From an uncultured Roseburia sp. (GTDB taxonomy: Bacteria; Bacillota; Clostridia; Lachnospirales; Lachnospiraceae), in assembly GCA_947383215.1 (NCBI GenBank), contig CANDCP010000005.1:51152-115151 (forward strand): a DNA stretch of 64,000 bases. The letters are read 5' to 3'. The translations under genes were made by a program, and so were the position numbers. Of the stretch, positions 56,950 through 64,000 are shown one piece after another. Each line of letters opens with the position of its first letter. Position 1 is the first letter of the stretch. Under the pieces are notes generated by a model that was given only the letters and a program-made list of their open reading frames with translations, was not told where the DNA came from and did no database searches.

Positions 56950-57942
56950 ATGAAAGCGATTGATGAAGATATTAAAAACGGAAATTTCAGGAGCGTATAC
57001 CTCCTGTACGGCGAAGAGAATTATTTAAAACGACAATATCGTGATAAGCTAAAGAACGCCATTGTGCGTCCGGAAGACAATGTAAATTTTTCGGCTTTTG
57101 AGGGAAAGAATATCAGCCAGGGAGAATTGATTGATCTTGCGGAGACGCTTCCTTTTTTTGCTCCGCGCCGGATGATTTTGGTTGAAAACAGCGGCTTTTT
57201 TAAAAATTCCGCGCCGGAGCTTTCAGATTATCTGAAAACCGTCCCGGAAACGACATGTTTTCTCTTTGTCGAAGAAGAGGTGGACAGGCGTTCAAAGATG
57301 TACAAGGCGGCGAAACATACGGGAAGTGTTGTCGCGTTTGAGCGACAGAAGGAGGATGTTTTAATTCGTTGGATCTCCGGGCGCATCAGGCGGGAGAATA
57401 AAAATATAACAAACCAGGCGATGAAGCTTTTTTTATCTATGACGGGCAGTGATATGGATAATATTGACAGGGAATTAGAAAAGCTGCTTTGTTACTGTAT
57501 GGAACGCGATGCGATTCTCCCCGTGGATGTGGAAGCGGTCTGTTGCGGACAGATTCAGAATCGGATCTTTGATATGGTCAATGCTATTGCGCTTGGAGAG
57601 CTGCAAAAAGCGTTGCGACTGTATTATGACCTTCTGGAGTTAAAAGAGCCGCCGATGCGTATTCTGTTTTTGCTTGCCAGGCAATTTCAGAATTTGCTGC
57701 ATGTAAAATCTTTGCGCGCGCAGGGGTTTGACAGCGGAGCCATTGCCGCAAAAGCGGGAATTCAGCCGTTTTTGGTGCAGAGAAATATCAGACAGGCGGG
57801 GAACTTTACGCTTCCGCAGTTAAGGAATGCGATAGAAGCCGCGGCGGACGCGGAGACAAAGATTAAAACGGGATACATGGCAGACCGCGTGGCAGTGGAG
57901 CTTTTGATTGTAGAGTATGGGATGCAAAATACGCAAAAATAA
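56950..57942 (+). CDS. holA: DNA polymerase III delta subunit
   Basis: Clamp-loader subunit that opens the beta clamp. YLLYGEENYLKRQYRDKL at the N-terminus, an AAA+-like fold without a P-loop as expected for delta, and a C-terminal collar domain with the RQFQNLLHVKSL segment. 330 residues. Starts five bases after comEC, as in the Bacillus order comEC-(yqzM)-holA-rpsT. Last gene before a terminator. Confidence 0.93.
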   Translation: MKAIDEDIKNGNFRSVYLLYGEENYLKRQYRDKLKNAIVRPEDNVNFSAFEGKNISQGELIDLAETLPFFAPRRMILVENSGFFKNSAPELSDYLKTVPETTCFLFVEEEVDRRSKMYKAAKHTGSVVAFERQKEDVLIRWISGRIRRENKNITNQAMKLFLSMTGSDMDNIDRELEKLLCYCMERDAILPVDVEAVCCGQIQNRIFDMVNAIALGELQKALRLYYDLLELKEPPMRILFLLARQFQNLLHVKSLRAQGFDSGAIAAKAGIQPFLVQRNIRQAGNFTLPQLRNAIEAAADAETKIKTGYMADRVAVELLIVEYGMQNTQK

Positions 57943-57970
57943 CAGAACAAAGGTATTTTCAGGGATAGAA

Positions 57971-58002
57971 AAAACCACCAGCATGACGGGACTGGTGGTT
58001 TT
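57971..58002. terminator. Bidirectional terminator between holA and rpsT
   Basis: AAAACCACCAG (57971-57981), 10-base loop, CTGGTGGTTTT (57992-58002). Serves the convergent holA and rpsT genes. Confidence 0.9.
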
Positions 58003-58037
58003 GTTATGTTCCAATATCTATTCTTCTTTAAAATCGT

Positions 58038-58301
58038 TTATGCAAGCTTGTTTACAGCTTTTGCCAAACGCGAAATCTTTCTTGAAGAATGGTTTTTGTG
58101 GTAAACGCCTTTGCTGGTAGCTTTGCTGATCTCAGCGGTAGCAGCCGTCAAAGCGGATAAAGCGGCAGCTTTGTCGTTTGCAGCGATAGCGGCGTCTACT
58201 TTTTTAATAGCTGTCTTTACTTTAGAACGAATCGCTTTATTTCTCGCAGCTTTTGTCTCGTTTACAAGAATTCTCTTCTTTGCAGATTTAATGTTAGCCA
58301 A
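58038..58301 (-). CDS. rpsT: 30S ribosomal protein S20
   Basis: 16S rRNA-binding small-subunit protein, 87 residues, rich in Lys/Ala helices: ANIKSAKKRILVNETKAARN, then SALTAATAEISKATSKGV. The start is TTG at 58301: on the minus strand GGAGGTG sits eight bases before it, and the upstream in-frame ATG overlaps that ribosome site itself. A UUG start is also used by E. coli rpsT, where it is tied to autoregulation. Confidence 0.96.
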   Translation of the reverse strand: MANIKSAKKRILVNETKAARNKAIRSKVKTAIKKVDAAIAANDKAAALSALTAATAEISKATSKGVYHKNHSSRKISRLAKAVNKLA

Positions 58302-58378
58302 CCCGTACACCTCCATTACAGTTCATAGTAAGTTGATGATTGTTTCATTAAATACGGACACGGTCGTTTTAATCGAAA

Positions 58379-58385
58379 CATACTA
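58379..58385 (+). promoter_or_regulatory. Possible sporulation (sigma-G type) -10 for gpr
   Basis: CATACTA matches the sigma-G/sigma-F-regulon -10, 105 bases before gpr, but no good TGnATA -35 lies at the right distance. It overlaps the rpsT promoter on the other strand. Tentative. Confidence 0.2.
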
Positions 58386-58389
58386 GAAT

Positions 58390-58418
58390 AATATAGTTCA
58401 TTCTATGTTATATGTCAA
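58390..58418 (-). promoter_or_regulatory. Consensus promoter of rpsT
   Basis: On the minus strand: TTGACA (58418-58413), 17 bases, TATATT (58395-58390). Strong, as expected for a ribosomal protein gene. Confidence 0.85.
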
Positions 58419-58490
58419 TACATATTTTGAGATTTTCTGTAAAAAATATAGCTTATCAGAGATAAGACAAACAAATGGAAAAGGGAGTTA

Positions 58491-59462
58491 GTGAAAAGTA
58501 TGTATGAAGTTCGTACAGATTTGGCGCTGGAGGCCAGAGAGAAATTTGAGGAAGACAACGTCGAGATAAAGGGGGTCCGTCTTGAGGAGGAAGAGGTAGA
58601 CGGGGATATTAAAATTGTAAAAGTGGTGGTGGAGACAGAAAACGGGGCGAAGGCGATGGGAAAGCCGCGGGGAACGTATATCACGCTGGAGGCGCCGAAT
58701 ATGATAGAGGAGGACGAAGACTACCACAGAGAAATTTCAAGGCAGCTTGCGAGAATGCTCGCGCTGCTTTTGCCAAAAGGCAGCAAGGATATGTCGGTGC
58801 TTGTGGTAGGGCTTGGAAACAGAGAAGTAACGCCCGACGCCCTGGGCCCCAATGTGATCGACAATATTATGATCACGCGCCACATTATAAAAGAGTTCGG
58901 AACCTATGCGCTCGGGGAGGAGCATACGAGGAAAATCAGCGGAATTGTGCCGGGGGTGATGGCGCAGACCGGAATGGAATCGGAGGAGATCATAAAAGGC
59001 GTGGTCGAGGAGACGGATCCCGACTGTATTATAGTCGTCGACGCGCTTGCAGCCAGAAGCACGAAGCGATTAAACCGCACAATACAGATAACGGATACCG
59101 GGATCAATCCGGGGTCGGGCGTCGGAAATCACAGGCATGCGATTAACCAGGAGGCGATGGGGGTTCCGGTTATTGCGATTGGGATTCCGACGGTTGTGGA
59201 CGCGGCGACAATCGTTACGGATACGATGAGCGATTTGATAGGGGCAATGGCCGCTTCCAGCCGGCTAAAGGGACTTGGCGGAACGCTTGAGACGCTGGAT
59301 GAAATGGAAAAATATGAGCTGATACGCGAACTGTTATCTCCGCATCTGAATGCATTTTTTGTGACGCCCAAGGATATTGACGAGGCGGTAAAGCGTTTGA
59401 GCTACACCATTTCCGAAGGATTGAATATGACTTTTTCGGGAAGTTTTTTCAAACAGGCATAG
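58491..59462 (+). CDS. gpr: Germination protease GPR
   Basis: Aspartic-type endopeptidase (family A25) that degrades small acid-soluble spore proteins during germination; made in the forespore as a zymogen that cuts itself. Seen: YEVRTDLALEARE pro-region, LVVGLGNREVTPDALGP, VDALAARSTKRLNRTIQ and TDTGINPGSGVGNHR. 323 residues. GTG at 58491 follows GGGAG by three bases; ATG at 58500 is an alternative. Indicates that the organism can sporulate. Followed by spoIIP. Confidence 0.95.
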   Translation: MKSMYEVRTDLALEAREKFEEDNVEIKGVRLEEEEVDGDIKIVKVVVETENGAKAMGKPRGTYITLEAPNMIEEDEDYHREISRQLARMLALLLPKGSKDMSVLVVGLGNREVTPDALGPNVIDNIMITRHIIKEFGTYALGEEHTRKISGIVPGVMAQTGMESEEIIKGVVEETDPDCIIVVDALAARSTKRLNRTIQITDTGINPGSGVGNHRHAINQEAMGVPVIAIGIPTVVDAATIVTDTMSDLIGAMAASSRLKGLGGTLETLDEMEKYELIRELLSPHLNAFFVTPKDIDEAVKRLSYTISEGLNMTFSGSFFKQA

Positions 59463-59568
59463 ACATGCTTTCGCAATCATAAAATATAAATATTTCGGAA
59501 GTCATACGGGAGTGCCGTCATTCGCGCACTCTCTTGACTTTGTGGGGGAAGGAGGATGAAAGCGGTAC

Positions 59569-60927
59569 ATGAGGGTCAAAAAGTTGAGAAGGAAAAGACA
59601 AAATAAAAAGTGGCTGGCGGCGGGGATATTCGTATGTTTTGCCGTCAGTATCGGACAGTTTCGCGGAAGAGATGTTACGCTGGCGGCGGCGATCGCGGAT
59701 GAGGTAAAACGCGGAGCCTATCAGAGTGCGGTTAAGAATTATATGCCGGGTTTTTACTATGGAATGTCGGGGGAAAAGGCGGGAATGACGGCATGGGAGT
59801 ATGTTTCGGGAAAACTGCTGCAGATAGTTCCCGTCTACGGATATATAACAAGTCAGAAAACATATGAGACTCCGGCGGAGAGCGAGCTTTCTTATGAGGC
59901 AATCTTAAAGCGGGAGGCGCTCGACGAAAGCTATATCGACGAGGAGACAGGCGAAGTTATGCTGGCTGCGTACTACGAAAATGAAGAAGAGCTCCTCTCG
60001 CAGGCACAGAGTGAAAATATGAGAACCAGAGCGGAGGACGCGGGGGAACAGGAGACAGAGCTTATGGAAGAGCCAGACGGACAGGCGCCGCAGCAGGCGC
60101 AGGGGGAGGAGGCGCTTGGGAATGCAGCCGATCTGATCGGAAATTTCCCGGTGCAGACGACGCCGCTTGTCAATTATCCGAGAGAAAAATTAGACGACTT
60201 TGATTATCTGATTCAAAATTTTTATACGGTAGACCGGACGACGACAATTAACAGCGGCCAGCTAAAAGCCGGGGAGCTATTGTCGAAGGATCTGAAATTA
60301 AAGGGAACGAACGAACAGCCCCAGATTTTAATTTATCACACGCATTCGCAGGAAATGTACATAGATTCTACGCCGGGGGATCCGATGACCGGCGTGGTGG
60401 GCTGCGGAGAATATCTGACTCAGATTTTGACGGAGAAATACGGGTTAAACGTCATTCACCATATGGGACAGTATGATGTGGAAAAAAGGGACTATGCCTA
60501 TTCGAACGCCGCGCCGGCGATCGAATCGCTTCTGGCGCAGAACCCGGGCATTGAAGTAGTGATCGACCTTCACAGGGACGCGGTTCCCGAGGATGTACAT
60601 ATGGTAAGAAACGTGCAGGGGATTCATATGGCGCCGGTTATGTTTTTCAACGGTTTAAGCAGGCTCGCGGATAAAGGGGATATAGATTATCTGAAAAATC
60701 CGTATATACAAGATAATCTGGCGTTTTCGCTTCAGATGAAGCTCGCAGCGAGCGAGTATTATCCGGATTTGACAAGGCCGGTTTATTTGAAAGGGTACCG
60801 TTATAATATGCATTACTGTCCGAAAACGCTTTTGATCGAGCTTGGCGCCCAGACAAATACGTTTGAGGAGGCGAGGAACGCAATGGCGCCGCTTGCCGAT
60901 TTGCTTCACAAAGTTTTGTGCGAATAA
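59569..60927 (+). CDS. spoIIP: Stage II sporulation protein P
   Basis: Membrane-anchored peptidoglycan amidase/endopeptidase of the engulfment complex with SpoIID and SpoIIM. N-terminal membrane segment about 15-32, a long variable region rich in Glu/Gln (about 110-190), and the SpoIIP catalytic domain about 250-445 with zinc-ligand-type IYHTHSQEMY (near 256) and DLHRDAVP (near 330). GGAGG lies 13 bases before ATG, a rather long spacing. The upstream gap contains CATACG preceded by ATAAAAT, loosely like a sigma-E promoter. Confidence 0.93.
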   Translation: MRVKKLRRKRQNKKWLAAGIFVCFAVSIGQFRGRDVTLAAAIADEVKRGAYQSAVKNYMPGFYYGMSGEKAGMTAWEYVSGKLLQIVPVYGYITSQKTYETPAESELSYEAILKREALDESYIDEETGEVMLAAYYENEEELLSQAQSENMRTRAEDAGEQETELMEEPDGQAPQQAQGEEALGNAADLIGNFPVQTTPLVNYPREKLDDFDYLIQNFYTVDRTTTINSGQLKAGELLSKDLKLKGTNEQPQILIYHTHSQEMYIDSTPGDPMTGVVGCGEYLTQILTEKYGLNVIHHMGQYDVEKRDYAYSNAAPAIESLLAQNPGIEVVIDLHRDAVPEDVHMVRNVQGIHMAPVMFFNGLSRLADKGDIDYLKNPYIQDNLAFSLQMKLAASEYYPDLTRPVYLKGYRYNMHYCPKTLLIELGAQTNTFEEARNAMAPLADLLHKVLCE

Positions 60928-60965
60928 GCGTTGCGGAAAATATCAAAAATATCATAAGAAAGCTA

Positions 60966-60993
60966 TTGTAAGAATTGGAAATATCGTTATAAT
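60966..60993 (+). promoter_or_regulatory. Promoter for the MBOAT-SGNH-lepA run
   Basis: TTGTAA (60966-60971), 16 bases, TATAAT (60988-60993), 32 bases before the MBOAT start. Confidence 0.7.
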
Positions 60994-61025
60994 AGATAGG
61001 GAGTATTAACAAAGGAGAGAGCTGT

Positions 61026-62357
61026 ATGGAATTTTCCAGTTTGGTATTTTTGTTTCGGTTTATGCCGGTCGTTTTTTTGTATTATCTTTTGCCTGATCGT
61101 TTCAAAAATCCGTTATTACTGATAGCGAGCGTGGTATTCTATGCGTTTGGCGAGCCGTTTTATATATTTTTGATCTTGATCTCCGTGTCGGGAAATTATC
61201 TGGCCGTCCGTGTGATGGACTGCATCGAAGGAGAAAAAAAGAAAAAAATATGGCTCGGCGCTCTCGTCTTTATAAATGTCGGCGTTCTTCTGTTCTTTAA
61301 ATATACGCCCTATACGATGCCGCTCGGCATGAGCTTTTATACCTTTACCGTATTGTCTTACATCCTGGATGTATATTTTGGACACGCCCCCGCGGAGCAG
61401 TCGTTTGTGGACGCAGGCGTTTATATGATGATGTTTCCGAAAATGATATCGGGACCGATTGCGCGCTACGGCGCGGTGCGAAAACAAATAAAAGAGCACA
61501 CGGTCAGTCTTTCGGATATGGAAGCGGGCGCAGCGGTCTTTATCGTCGGATTTGGGTTTAAAATGGTGCTTGCGGACCACTTCGGTATGCTCTGGCATGA
61601 CATTCGCTCGGCCGGTTTTGACAGTATCTCCACCGCGTTGGCATGGCTTGGCGTTGCCGGTTACAGTGCGCAGCTTTTTTTTGATTTTCAGGGCTATTCG
61701 CTGATGGCGATAGGAATCGGGCGGATGTTCGGATACCGTCTGCCGCAAAACTTCAATCATCCGTACCGGGCGAAGAGCGTGGGAGAATATTACAGAAGAT
61801 GGCATATAACGTTGGGAGAGTGGTTTAAGCACTATCTTTATATTCCGCTCGGCGGAAACAGAAAAGGCGCGTCGAGGACAATGTTCAACTTGTTCGTGGT
61901 GTGGCTGGTAACCGGAATCTGGCACGGCGCGACAGTGAACTTTCTGATTTGGGGTATGGCGCTGTTCCTTTTGATTGCGGGGGAAAAATTAGTCTGGGGG
62001 AAATTTCTGGAAAAGAACCAGGCGATTTCGCGGCTCTATATTTTACTCTTGATACCTCTGACCTGGATCGTATTTGCAATTGATAATATAAAAGATTTGG
62101 GGGTTTATTTTACGCGTCTGTTCCCGTTTTGGGGATCGGCCTCATATGTAAATCCGATGGATTTTACGCGTCACCTCAAAAATCATACAATATTTTTCAT
62201 TATGGCGTTTCTGGTATCGCTGCCGGTTACGGACAAGCTTTGCCGCAGATACCGCGACAGTAAAGTGTGTAAGGCCGTCTTGTTTGTATTGTTTGTGTTC
62301 TGCCTTTATGAGGCGGCGTGCGGAGCGAACAATCCGTTTCTGTATTTTCGATTTTAA
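61026..62357 (+). CDS. MBOAT-family membrane O-acyltransferase (AlgI/DltB-like)
   Basis: Polytopic membrane protein of 443 residues with about ten hydrophobic segments. AlgI-type start (FSSLVFLFRFMPVVFLYYLL), PLGMSFYTFTVLSYILDVY, FFDFQGYSLMAIGIGRMFGY, RRWHITLGEWFKHYLYIPLGGN, and the catalytic-type His near residue 298 in GIWHGATVNF. Such enzymes move acetyl or D-alanyl groups across the membrane onto exopolysaccharide or cell-wall polymers; the acceptor is unknown. AAAGGAGAG ribosome site. Followed after 12 bases by an SGNH hydrolase-like gene, a common partner. Confidence 0.92.
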   Translation: MEFSSLVFLFRFMPVVFLYYLLPDRFKNPLLLIASVVFYAFGEPFYIFLILISVSGNYLAVRVMDCIEGEKKKKIWLGALVFINVGVLLFFKYTPYTMPLGMSFYTFTVLSYILDVYFGHAPAEQSFVDAGVYMMMFPKMISGPIARYGAVRKQIKEHTVSLSDMEAGAAVFIVGFGFKMVLADHFGMLWHDIRSAGFDSISTALAWLGVAGYSAQLFFDFQGYSLMAIGIGRMFGYRLPQNFNHPYRAKSVGEYYRRWHITLGEWFKHYLYIPLGGNRKGASRTMFNLFVVWLVTGIWHGATVNFLIWGMALFLLIAGEKLVWGKFLEKNQAISRLYILLLIPLTWIVFAIDNIKDLGVYFTRLFPFWGSASYVNPMDFTRHLKNHTIFFIMAFLVSLPVTDKLCRRYRDSKVCKAVLFVLFVFCLYEAACGANNPFLYFRF

Positions 62358-62369
62358 GGGGGATTATTC

Positions 62370-63284
62370 ATGAAAAAATGGAAAAAATGTCCGCTGCTTC
62401 TCTCGATTGTTCTTTTTATGTTGGCAGTCACCGTAATCGGGGCGGTGGGGAGAAACGGAATTTATGAAGAATACGCGAAGGACTGGCCGAAATATCCGGT
62501 TGCAGCCTCGGTTTTCTGGGGAATTGCAGACGGGAAATATCCGTGGACAAGGCCGGTGCGACAGGAAGCCCCGCCGGAGGATACGCAGATAATGGAAGCA
62601 ATCAATCTTTCTTCGGATACCGAGCTTTTGAAGGAGGATACCGAGACAGAGCAGGATGAGAACAAAACGTATGAGTTTACCCATGTAGAGGAGGACTATT
62701 TTGATGACGCCGTGTTCATTGGGGATTCCAGAATGGTCGGACTTCATGATTATTCCGGGTGGGATCATACGACTTACTATGCAAGCATTGGACTTACGAT
62801 TTACGACCTGTTCGATTCCCCGATTGTGGAGGAGGACGGTAAAAAAATAACCGTGGAAGAAGCGCTTGGAAAACACCGGTTTAATAAGATCTTTTTGATG
62901 GTGGGAATCAATGAAATGGGGACCGGCACCGTGGACAGTTTTATGAAAGTGTATGAAGAAGCGGTGCGCCATTTAAGGCAGTTACAGCCGGAAGCGATTA
63001 TTTTCGTGCAGGGGATTATGTATGTAAAGCAGGAGAAGTCGCAGACAGATCCGATTTTTAATAATCCGAATATACAGGAACGGAATGACAGAATCGCAAA
63101 GCTGGCGGATAACCGTGATATTTTTTATCTTGATATAAACGAAGTGGTGACGGATGAGACCGGGAATTTAAATCCGGAATATACCTATGATGAGATTCAT
63201 CTGCTTGGAAAGTATTACAGTATCTGGACAGACTTTTTGAAAGAACACGGAATTGTGAAGGAGGAGCGGTCGAATGGCAGTTGA
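62370..63284 (+). CDS. Membrane-anchored SGNH/GDSL-like protein
   Basis: 304 residues. N-terminal signal anchor (about 10-30), an acidic linker, then an SGNH domain: block [12 protein letters not shown] (Ser near 119), block III-like [11 protein letters not shown], block [11 protein letters not shown] with the Asp/His pair near 274. Partners of MBOAT acyltransferases with this fold finish polymer O-acylation or de-acylation outside the cell. It overlaps the start of lepA by 11 bases. Confidence 0.85.
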   Translation: MKKWKKCPLLLSIVLFMLAVTVIGAVGRNGIYEEYAKDWPKYPVAASVFWGIADGKYPWTRPVRQEAPPEDTQIMEAINLSSDTELLKEDTETEQDENKTYEFTHVEEDYFDDAVFIGDSRMVGLHDYSGWDHTTYYASIGLTIYDLFDSPIVEEDGKKITVEEALGKHRFNKIFLMVGINEMGTGTVDSFMKVYEEAVRHLRQLQPEAIIFVQGIMYVKQEKSQTDPIFNNPNIQERNDRIAKLADNRDIFYLDINEVVTDETGNLNPEYTYDEIHLLGKYYSIWTDFLKEHGIVKEERSNGS

Positions 63285-64000
63285 CCAGGGAAAAATCAGA
63301 AATTTTTGTATTATTGCGCATATTGATCACGGGAAATCGACACTTGCCGACAGAATTATTGAAATGACGGGTCTTTTGACCAGCCGCGAGATGCAGTCGC
63401 AGGTTCTTGATAATATGGATTTGGAGCGGGAGCGCGGAATCACTATCAAATCGCAGGCAGTTCGCATTGTATATAAAGCCAGGGACGGGGAAGAATATAT
63501 TTTCAATCTGATCGATACGCCGGGACATGTCGACTTCACCTATGAAGTATCGCGCAGCCTTGCGGCCTGCGACGGCGCCATTCTTGTAGTGGACGCGGCG
63601 CAGGGAATCGAGGCGCAGACGCTGGCAAACGTATACCTTGCGCTGGATCATGACCTGGAAGTGATTCCGGTGATCAATAAAATTGATCTTCCGAGCGCCG
63701 ATCCTGCCCGGGTTGTGGATGAGATTGAGGATGTGATCGGGATTGAAGCGCAGGATGCCCCGCAGATATCGGCCAAGACAGGACTGAATGTGGAAGCTGT
63801 GTTAGAACAGATTGTGGCAAAGCTTCCGGCGCCTGAGGGGGATCCAAAAGCGCCGCTGAAAGCGCTGATTTTTGACTCCCTGTATGATGCGTATAAGGGT
63901 GTGATTGTATTTTGCAGGGTCAGAGAGGGAAGCGTAAGGGCCGGGATGGCAATTAAAATGATGGCGACAAACGCCGTCGCGGATGTTGTCGAGGTCGGAT
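63274..64000 (+). CDS. lepA: Elongation factor 4 (LepA), 3' end beyond the window
   Basis: Translational GTPase that acts on the ribosome. ATG at 63274 with GGAGGAG before it. P-loop [14 protein letters not shown], switch region [38 protein letters not shown]. The frame is open to the right edge with about 242 codons of the usual 600. Order spoIIP-...-lepA agrees with Bacillus except for the two inserted genes. Confidence 0.95.
   Translation, partial: MAVDQGKIRNFCIIAHIDHGKSTLADRIIEMTGLLTSREMQSQVLDNMDLERERGITIKSQAVRIVYKARDGEEYIFNLIDTPGHVDFTYEVSRSLAACDGAILVVDAAQGIEAQTLANVYLALDHDLEVIPVINKIDLPSADPARVVDEIEDVIGIEAQDAPQISAKTGLNVEAVLEQIVAKLPAPEGDPKAPLKALIFDSLYDAYKGVIVFCRVREGSVRAGMAIKMMATNAVADVVEVG

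Noticed and set aside
61116-61925. Open frame of 269 codons on the minus strand inside the MBOAT gene
   Set aside because: Composition is rich in Arg/His and low complexity. The plus strand encodes all MBOAT motifs.
1-64000. Mobile elements, prophage, tRNA and rRNA genes
   Set aside because: No transposase, integrase, terminal repeats, cloverleaf sequence or rRNA segment was seen on either strand.

Overview
The window reads as a piece of chromosome from an anaerobic, spore-forming, Gram-positive Clostridia, most likely a member of the Lachnospiraceae. This is inferred from gene style and content: AddAB instead of RecBCD, a CIRCE operator, GPR and SpoIIP sporulation proteins, a GerM-like lipoprotein, lysine-rich secreted glycosidases with Big_2 repeats, GlnRS, and a giant 2-hydroxyacyl-CoA dehydratase activase. 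Base composition is mid-range, with A+T-rich spacers and near-consensus sigma-A promoters. No rRNA, tRNA, insertion sequence, prophage or CRISPR array was seen.

Layout. 1-1.9 kb: end of prmC and prfA (translation termination). 2.1-8.7 kb: an accessory stretch with a small unknown gene plus a broken ribbon-helix-helix remnant, a secreted GH5 glycosidase, a tandem-DUF305 protein on the minus strand, and a 1429-residue secreted GH18 chitinase-like protein. 8.9-19.4 kb: a block of ten co-directional signalling genes: Hpt, REC-HD-GYP, PAS histidine kinase, a second REC-HD-GYP with lost metal ligands, CheR, CheB, CheY-like, CheA, CheW and an MCP with almost no extracellular domain. 19.6-31.8 kb: methyltransferase, RNase H1, addB-addA, maf, a small acidic protein, an FAD protein and a PrsA-like lipoprotein. 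31.8-39.3 kb: htpG on the minus strand with a perfect CIRCE, a heptad-repeat coiled-coil gene with a possibly structured leader, and the large activase on the minus strand. 39.3-44.2 kb: a Derlin/rhomboid-like protein with a zinc-binding tail, glnS, a DUF2225 protein and a MocR-type regulator. 44.3-50.8 kb: arginine biosynthesis, with argG divergent from argC-GNAT-argJ-argB-argD and an ArgR-box-like site over the argC -10. 50.9-57.9 kb: comEA, a two-component pair, a GerMN lipoprotein, comEC and holA, closely spaced. 58.0-64.0 kb: rpsT (minus), gpr, spoIIP, an O-acyltransferase/SGNH pair, and the start of lepA, which runs off the window.

The last 13 kb follow the Bacillus subtilis order comEA-comEB-comEC-holA-rpsT-gpr-spoIIP-lepA. 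Here comEB is absent, a sensor kinase/regulator pair plus GerMN lipoprotein sits between comEA and comEC, and an MBOAT/SGNH pair sits between spoIIP and lepA.

The most interesting system is the 8.9-19.4 kb block. It is a complete chemosensory core (CheA, CheW, MCP, CheR, CheB, CheY-like) joined to a free Hpt, a cytoplasmic PAS kinase and two REC-HD-GYP proteins, one apparently able to hydrolyse c-di-GMP and one apparently not. No flagellar gene is present here, so a chemosensory pathway that feeds c-di-GMP turnover is a reasonable hypothesis. All coordinates of short sites were counted by hand.
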